From Variovorax ginsengisoli (GTDB taxonomy: Bacteria > Pseudomonadota > Gammaproteobacteria > Burkholderiales > Burkholderiaceae_C), in contig NZ_JAUJZH010000024.1 of assembly GCF_030486595.1 (NCBI RefSeq), forward strand, positions 1 to 64,000: 64,000 bases of DNA, read 5' to 3'. The position numbers and the translations under genes are program-made. The notes under the pieces were generated by a model, which was not told the origin of the DNA, searched no databases, and saw nothing but the letters and a program-made list of their open reading frames with translations. Below, one piece after another: positions 62,639 through 64,000 of the stretch (position 1 is the first letter of the stretch; each line of letters opens with the position of its first letter).

Positions 62639-63445
62639 ATGATTCGAACGGGCGAACAACAAGCGAACCCCTTCGCGCCCCCTGCAACGCCCTCTTTTCG
62701 ATTCGACGGCTCGGGCACGCTGTGCCGCCTGGGGCTGATCTACATCGCCTCGAGCATCGTCATGGACGCCGAATGGGCCGCCATGGCGGCGCCCGGCGTT
62801 TCGGTCCACACCACGCGCATCAAGCTGCCCAAGGTGACGGTAGAGGGCATCGAGCAGATGATGGATTCGCCCGAGCTGGCGCAGGCCGCGCGCCTGGTGG
62901 GCTCGGCTCCCATCGACCTGCTGTGCTTCGGCGGCACCAGCGCCTCGTTCCTGCACGGCACCGCCTACGACCATGCGCTGATCGCCAAGATGAAGCAGTG
63001 GGTGCCCGGGCCGCTGATCAACACGGCATCGACCGCCACGCTGGCGGCGCTCAGGAAGGTCGCGGCCGGCAAGGTCGCGCTCGCCACGCCCTATGTGGAC
63101 GCGGTGCACGCCAAGGCGATCCGATTCCTGGAAGAGAACGGACACCCCGTCGTGCGCCATGCCAACCTGCGCATCGACGAGGACCGCGCGCTGGCCGAGG
63201 TGCCGCTCTCGCAGGTCTACGACCTGGTTCGCTCGGTGGACCATCCCGAAGCCAGCGCGATCTTCATCAGCTGTACCAATTTCCGCTCGGTCGGCGCCAT
63301 CGAGGCGCTGGAGCAGTCGCTCGGCAAGCCGGTCATCTCGGCGGTGCAGGCCTCGTTCTGGCACTGCCTCGAATTGCTGCAGATCGCGGGCGCCCGACCC
63401 GGCTACGGGCAGCTCTTCGACGGCCGCCTCGCGCCCGGGGCCTGA
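62639..63445 (+). CDS. Asp/Glu racemase-superfamily enzyme, arylmalonate decarboxylase/maleate isomerase-like
   Basis: About 268 residues. FGGTSASF replaces the Cys-containing motif of maleate isomerases by Gly (residue 104 counted from 62624), while the second Cys is kept in FISCTNFRS (Cys217). The segments LATPYVDAVH and ARPGYGQLFDG resemble arylmalonate decarboxylase. The start at 62639 is favoured by GGAG nine bases upstream; an ATG 15 bases earlier is possible. Substrate unknown. It precedes an amino-acid-type binding protein gene by 49 bases. Confidence 0.82.
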   Translation: MIRTGEQQANPFAPPATPSFRFDGSGTLCRLGLIYIASSIVMDAEWAAMAAPGVSVHTTRIKLPKVTVEGIEQMMDSPELAQAARLVGSAPIDLLCFGGTSASFLHGTAYDHALIAKMKQWVPGPLINTASTATLAALRKVAAGKVALATPYVDAVHAKAIRFLEENGHPVVRHANLRIDEDRALAEVPLSQVYDLVRSVDHPEASAIFISCTNFRSVGAIEALEQSLGKPVISAVQASFWHCLELLQIAGARPGYGQLFDGRLAPGA

Positions 63446-63494
63446 CAACCCGTTTCGTCTCCACCTGCTTTCCAACTCTCCGAGGAACTTCGCC

Positions 63495-64000
63495 ATGCAA
63501 CCCTTTCGACGTCTTCTTTGCGCCGCGGCCTGCGCCTTGCTGGCCACCGGCGGCGCCCAGGCACAGACCGCGCTCGACAACATCGTCAAGTCCGGCGTGA
63601 TCCGCATCGCGGTGCCCACCGACTACCCGCCCTACGGCTTCGTCGGCATCGACCTGCAGCCGCAGGGACTGGACATCGACATGGCGCGCTACGTGGCCGG
63701 CAAGCTCGGCGTCAAGGCCGAGCTGGTGCCGGTGACCAGCACCAACCGCGTGCCCTACCTGCAGACGCGCAAGGTCGACATCGTGATCTCGACCTTGGCG
63801 CGCAACGCCGAGCGCGAGAAGGTGGTCGACTTCACGGCCGCTGCCTACTCGCCCTTCATCAGCGCCGTGTTCGCGCCCAAGACGCTGGCCATCAAGAGCT
63901 TCGCCGATCTGGACGGCAAGTCGGTGGGCGTGACGCGCGGCACCATCGAGGACCAGGAGCTGACCAAGGTGCTGCCCAAGGGCGCCAACCTGATGCGCTT
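63495..64000 (+). CDS. Amino-acid-type ABC transporter substrate-binding protein (partial)
   Basis: The first 168 codons, cut by the window end. A signal peptide ends near AQAQT, followed by the family 3 binding-protein start SGVIRIAVPTDYPPYGFVG and LDIDMARYVAGKLGVKAELVPVT, then VDIVISTLARNAEREKVVDFT. It binds an amino acid or related compound for an ABC permease presumably beyond the window. Likely co-transcribed with the preceding enzyme. Confidence 0.9.
   Translation, partial: MQPFRRLLCAAACALLATGGAQAQTALDNIVKSGVIRIAVPTDYPPYGFVGIDLQPQGLDIDMARYVAGKLGVKAELVPVTSTNRVPYLQTRKVDIVISTLARNAEREKVVDFTAAAYSPFISAVFAPKTLAIKSFADLDGKSVGVTRGTIEDQELTKVLPKGANLMR

Overview
The window is a GC-rich bacterial chromosome segment. 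Its coding is dense and the reading frames are strongly biased. The content and gene order point to a betaproteobacterium of the Burkholderiales, most likely Comamonadaceae (Variovorax- or Ramlibacter-like). The clues are the trxB / Crp-type regulator / ftsK-lolA-rarA block, the abundance of Bug-type solute-binding proteins, pimeloyl-CoA-dehydrogenase-type acyl-CoA dehydrogenase pairs, and a GC-rich multi-hairpin repeat seen twice. This assignment is inference; no rRNA gene is present to settle it. I found 61 protein genes (the last cut by the window edge), one tRNA gene, no insertion sequence, no prophage and no CRISPR array.

Layout. 1-481 is an AT-richer non-standard region with four tandem degenerate repeats. 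482-3906 (minus) holds queF, an alpha/beta hydrolase, a prolyl-4-hydroxylase-like oxygenase and yaaA, several overlapping by ATGA. 3994-8912 (plus) holds a secreted metallo-beta-lactamase-fold enzyme, valS and galU. 8893-11719 (minus) holds an SGNH hydrolase, a TusA-like protein, a NUDIX enzyme and cysM, followed by tRNA-Leu(CAA). 12144-16479 has a CPA2 antiporter, an epimerase-like protein, a ferredoxin-type reductase and a Bug protein. 16480-20103 (minus) is a branched-chain amino-acid-type ABC transporter (livHMGF) without a binding-protein gene. 20353-25494 (minus) is rarA, lolA, ftsK and a Crp/Fnr regulator, divergent from trxB and rpmB-rpmG. 27342-32807 contains a desaturase, rsmB, an M48 peptidase, a DUF1653 protein and purN. 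32951-36737 has two acyl-CoA dehydrogenases and a lipoprotein hydrolase. 36752-43657 has an HNH endonuclease, the ribF-ileS-lspA operon and a Na/Pi transporter.

43659-49079 (minus) is a five-gene run (Bug protein, gamma-glutamyltransferase, EamA exporter, divergent SDR, quinone oxidoreductase) opposite a LysR regulator. 50160-52170 is tctAB without tctC. 52275-55343 is a solitary GspE-type ATPase, a spermidine-synthase-like protein and a hypoxanthine/uracil DNA glycosylase. 55397-57627 has an MscS channel, a small secreted protein with 11-residue LEA-like repeats, and TatD. 57715-61746 is a membrane-anchored trypsin-like protease followed by a MoxR-DUF58-VWA module. 61756-64000 has an SDR, an arylmalonate-decarboxylase/maleate-isomerase-like enzyme and the start of an amino-acid-type binding protein.

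Most of the window is ordinary housekeeping and transport. The signals that best repay a second look are the 5' repeat array, in which conserved cores link small frames by ATGA overlaps, the LEA-like 11-mer protein, the racemase-superfamily enzyme that has Gly where a catalytic Cys is usual, and the desaturase with an unexpected C-terminal extension.
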